Shown here: piece after piece, positions 61,911 through 64,000 of the stretch
Layout of the letters: every line of letters starts with the position of its first letter
Position numbering within the stretch: position 1 is the first letter of the stretch
From: Cellulophaga baltica
Lineage (GTDB): Bacteria; Bacteroidota; Bacteroidia; Flavobacteriales; Flavobacteriaceae
NCBI RefSeq assembly: GCF_900102165.1
Contig: NZ_FNBD01000006.1
Coordinates: 1 to 64,000, forward strand
Length of the DNA stretch: 64,000 nt
Direction: 5' to 3'
Notes under the pieces: model-generated
What the model was told of the DNA's origin: nothing
The model's input: only the letters and a program-made list of their open reading frames with translations
The model's database searches: none
Position numbers and translations under genes: made by a program

Positions 61911-63874
61911 TGATTAAAAATATAGTAGTTTTTCTGACATTTTTCAATGTTTTTTTAGGATTTTCTCAGACAGACGAAGAGCCTGTTTTATGGGAACAAG
62001 AATTAAACAAAATCTCTGATACAGAATTTGAATTAATAATAAAAGCTGATATTTTTAAAGATTGGCATGTCTATTCTCAACACACCGCAGAAGGAGGTTC
62101 ACAACCCAGTGAATTTGTTTTTGAGAAAGCAAATGAAGATTATGAACTTATAGGTGCAACAACAGAAAGTGAAACGACCACCGAGTATAGTGATATTTTT
62201 GAAGTTGATGAAACGTATTTCAAGGAGAAGCTTTTTTTTACGCAAAAAATAAAGCTTATAAATCCGGCGACTACCCAAGTTAATGTGCTCTTGTATTATC
62301 AAGTATGTAAGGATGTGTGTATTCCCGGAGAGCAAGAATTTATTTTTGCATTAGATGGTGGCCCGGTAAATTTAGAAGAAAAAACAGTTGATGAACGCAG
62401 TGTAATACTTAGTGAAGAATTAATTTTAGATCTTAAGAATAAAGAGAAATTAACCGAAGGCACTGTAGATAGTGTCAGTGGTTCTTCTGGTTTATTTATG
62501 ATTTTCGGTCTTGGTTTTTTAGGAGGATTAATTGCTTTGCTTACGCCTTGCGTATTTCCAATGATACCGCTAACGGTATCATTTTTTACGAAACAATCAG
62601 GAACTAAAAGCAAAGGCATTACCAATGCAATACTCTATGGTTTCTTTATAGTATTAATCTATTTTTTACTAAGCTTACCTTTTCATTTATTTGATTCGGT
62701 AGACTCACAAATATTAAATACCATAGCTACCAATGTTTGGTTAAATATCGTATTCTTCGCAATCTTTGTGTTTTTTGCCTTTTCATTCTTTGGATATTAT
62801 GAATTAACCTTACCGAGTTCTTGGGCTAATAAAATGGATAATGCTTCTTCTAAAGCAGGTGGTGTATTGGGTATCTTTTTTATGGCGGTAACCTTAGCTA
62901 TTGTTTCTTTTTCTTGTACGGGTCCTATATTAGGTGGACTTTTAGGAAGTACAGCTTTGGCAGATGGTGATGTTGCCACAAACTTATCTACCGGTATGTT
63001 AGGCTTTGGAACCGCATTAGCCTTGCCTTTTGCGTTGTTTGCCTTATTCCCAGCATGGTTAAATTCGCTACCTAAATCTGGTGGATGGATGACTACCGTG
63101 AAAGTAGTTCTCGGTTTTCTAGAGTTAGCTTTAGCATTAAAATTCTTATCAAATGCAGATTTGGTGGGTAATTGGGGATTTTTGAAGCGCGAACTTTTTA
63201 TCGGAATATGGATTGTACTATTTATTTTGTTAACACTCTATCTATTTGGTATTTTACGATTTCCTCATGATGGTCCTAAACAAAAACTATCAGGCATTCG
63301 AAAAACACTTGCTTTTGTAAGTGCTGGTTTTGTACTTTATCTAGGATTAGGACTAACAAAAACCACCAATTTAAAATTATTAAGCGGATTTCCACCACCA
63401 GAATTTTACAGCGTTTTTGAACAAGAAAGTGATTGTCCTTTAGGGCTAAATTGCTTTAAAGATTTTGAAGATGGTGTAGCTTATGCGAAAGAGGTACATA
63501 AACCAATTTTGTTAGATTTTACAGGTTGGGCTTGTGTAAACTGCCGTAAAATGGAAGAAAATGTATGGAGTGATCCAGAAGTGTTCAAACTTATAAATGA
63601 TAATTATATCTTGATATCATTATATATTGATGACCGAAAAGCATTACCAGAGTTGGAACAATTTGATTTTAAGTACGAAACCGGACGTGTAAAACATATT
63701 GAAACGGTAGGGCAAAAATGGGGGACTTTCCAAACGCTTAATTTTAATGCAGCATCACAGCCTTATTATGTGTTATTGTCTCCAGAATTAGAGGTTTTAA
63801 ATACTTCTATACAGTATACCGATACCGAAACCTATAAAGTTTGGCTTCAGGAAGGTTTAGATAATTTAAAATAA
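61910..63874 (+). CDS. dsbD: Thiol:disulfide interchange protein DsbD
   Basis: The 654-residue protein has a signal peptide (1-19) and a periplasmic N-terminal domain with a Cys pair (YQVCKDVCIPG). Eight membrane helices follow with the conserved Cys in LTPCVFPMIPLTVSFF and SFSCTGPILGG, and a C-terminal thioredoxin-like domain with GWACVNCRKMEENVW. It carries electrons from cytoplasmic thioredoxin to the periplasm, and all three redox pairs are present. It is co-transcribed with tilS. Confidence 0.93.
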   Translation: MIKNIVVFLTFFNVFLGFSQTDEEPVLWEQELNKISDTEFELIIKADIFKDWHVYSQHTAEGGSQPSEFVFEKANEDYELIGATTESETTTEYSDIFEVDETYFKEKLFFTQKIKLINPATTQVNVLLYYQVCKDVCIPGEQEFIFALDGGPVNLEEKTVDERSVILSEELILDLKNKEKLTEGTVDSVSGSSGLFMIFGLGFLGGLIALLTPCVFPMIPLTVSFFTKQSGTKSKGITNAILYGFFIVLIYFLLSLPFHLFDSVDSQILNTIATNVWLNIVFFAIFVFFAFSFFGYYELTLPSSWANKMDNASSKAGGVLGIFFMAVTLAIVSFSCTGPILGGLLGSTALADGDVATNLSTGMLGFGTALALPFALFALFPAWLNSLPKSGGWMTTVKVVLGFLELALALKFLSNADLVGNWGFLKRELFIGIWIVLFILLTLYLFGILRFPHDGPKQKLSGIRKTLAFVSAGFVLYLGLGLTKTTNLKLLSGFPPPEFYSVFEQESDCPLGLNCFKDFEDGVAYAKEVHKPILLDFTGWACVNCRKMEENVWSDPEVFKLINDNYILISLYIDDRKALPELEQFDFKYETGRVKHIETVGQKWGTFQTLNFNAASQPYYVLLSPELEVLNTSIQYTDTETYKVWLQEGLDNLK

Positions 63875-63895
63875 ACTTGACTCATTCTTAAAAAA

Positions 63896-64000
63896 ATGGA
63901 ACAGCTACTCTTACTTGAAAATCCAAAAGTGGCATTAGTTTTTGAGGGGTATCCAGACCTTATTAGACCTAAGATGCGTGCACTAAGGAATCTCATATTA
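63896..64000 (+). CDS. DUF1801-like protein, 5' part only
   Basis: The first 35 codons, reading ENPKVALVFEGYPDLIRPKM and RALRNLIL, match the opening of DUF1801 domains. The gene continues beyond the window. It lies 21 nt after dsbD, so it is probably part of the same transcript. Confidence 0.6.
   Translation, partial: MEQLLLLENPKVALVFEGYPDLIRPKMRALRNLIL

Overview
The window is AT-rich chromosomal DNA from a Bacteroidota, most likely a member of the Flavobacteriaceae. This rests on several features: gene families and gene order (a tpx-dgkA-ftsK-lolA-lptF/G-ribB block, an NhaC antiporter, an ECF sigma/anti-sigma pair with a TonB-plug-like partner, a DUF3891/PA2169 neighbourhood), weak Shine-Dalgarno sequences, and a perfect Bacteroidota-type -7 box (TAnnTTTG) in front of dinB. 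A genus cannot be named from sequence alone.

Region 1 (about 1-6.4 kb) is a run of unrelated single genes, all on the minus strand. They encode small membrane proteins, a lipoprotein, an NTR/TIMP-like secreted protein, a zinc-ribbon protein and unknowns, separated by 120-310 bp spacers that share repeated blocks and small hairpins. It looks like a cassette array without an integrase. A 40-codon membrane micro-ORF ends it.

Region 2 (6.6-16 kb) is a DNA damage and repair block. A dinB-dnaE2-type mutagenic polymerase operon lies behind a palindromic operator candidate, followed by stress-type small genes. A convergent pair encodes a UvrD-family helicase and a GIY-YIG protein whose exonuclease domain has lost its catalytic acids.

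Region 3 (16-21.5 kb) holds poorly characterised small genes, a decayed DUF4143 ATPase and an ECF sigma/anti-sigma/plug-repeat operon.

Region 4 (21.8-40.5 kb) is a decaying defence island that ends at a tRNA-Ser(UGA). In order it contains: a LuxR-type HTH gene whose 3' end is duplicated 1.3 kb downstream; remnants of an hsdR-rhuM locus; gene fragments; and a type I restriction locus hsdR-rhuM/Fic-hsdM-hsdS, with hsdS broken by one in-frame stop. These are followed by a secreted KTSC-like protein plus a membrane KAP NTPase, an mcrB gene, an mcrC split by a frameshift, and six 98-bp tandem units carrying terminator hairpins. The most striking signal is in the rhuM genes. The intact and decayed copies carry near-perfect palindromes at the same coding position and hairpins just before the start codon. 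The arm sequences differ between copies, but the differences are compensated on the opposite arm.

Region 5 (40.7-64 kb) is ordinary core genome. It has a nitroreductase and a DegT/DnrJ aminotransferase, then the minus-strand operon tpx-dgkA-ftsK-lolA-lptF/G-ribB and a peroxiredoxin-thioredoxin operon. After these come a methionine gamma-lyase-like enzyme with NhaC and a divergent Lrp regulator, lpd, an aldo/keto reductase, a CDGSH protein and an acyltransferase-family membrane protein. A plus-strand operon of FMN reductase, pabB, tilS and dsbD runs into a DUF1801 gene cut by the window edge.
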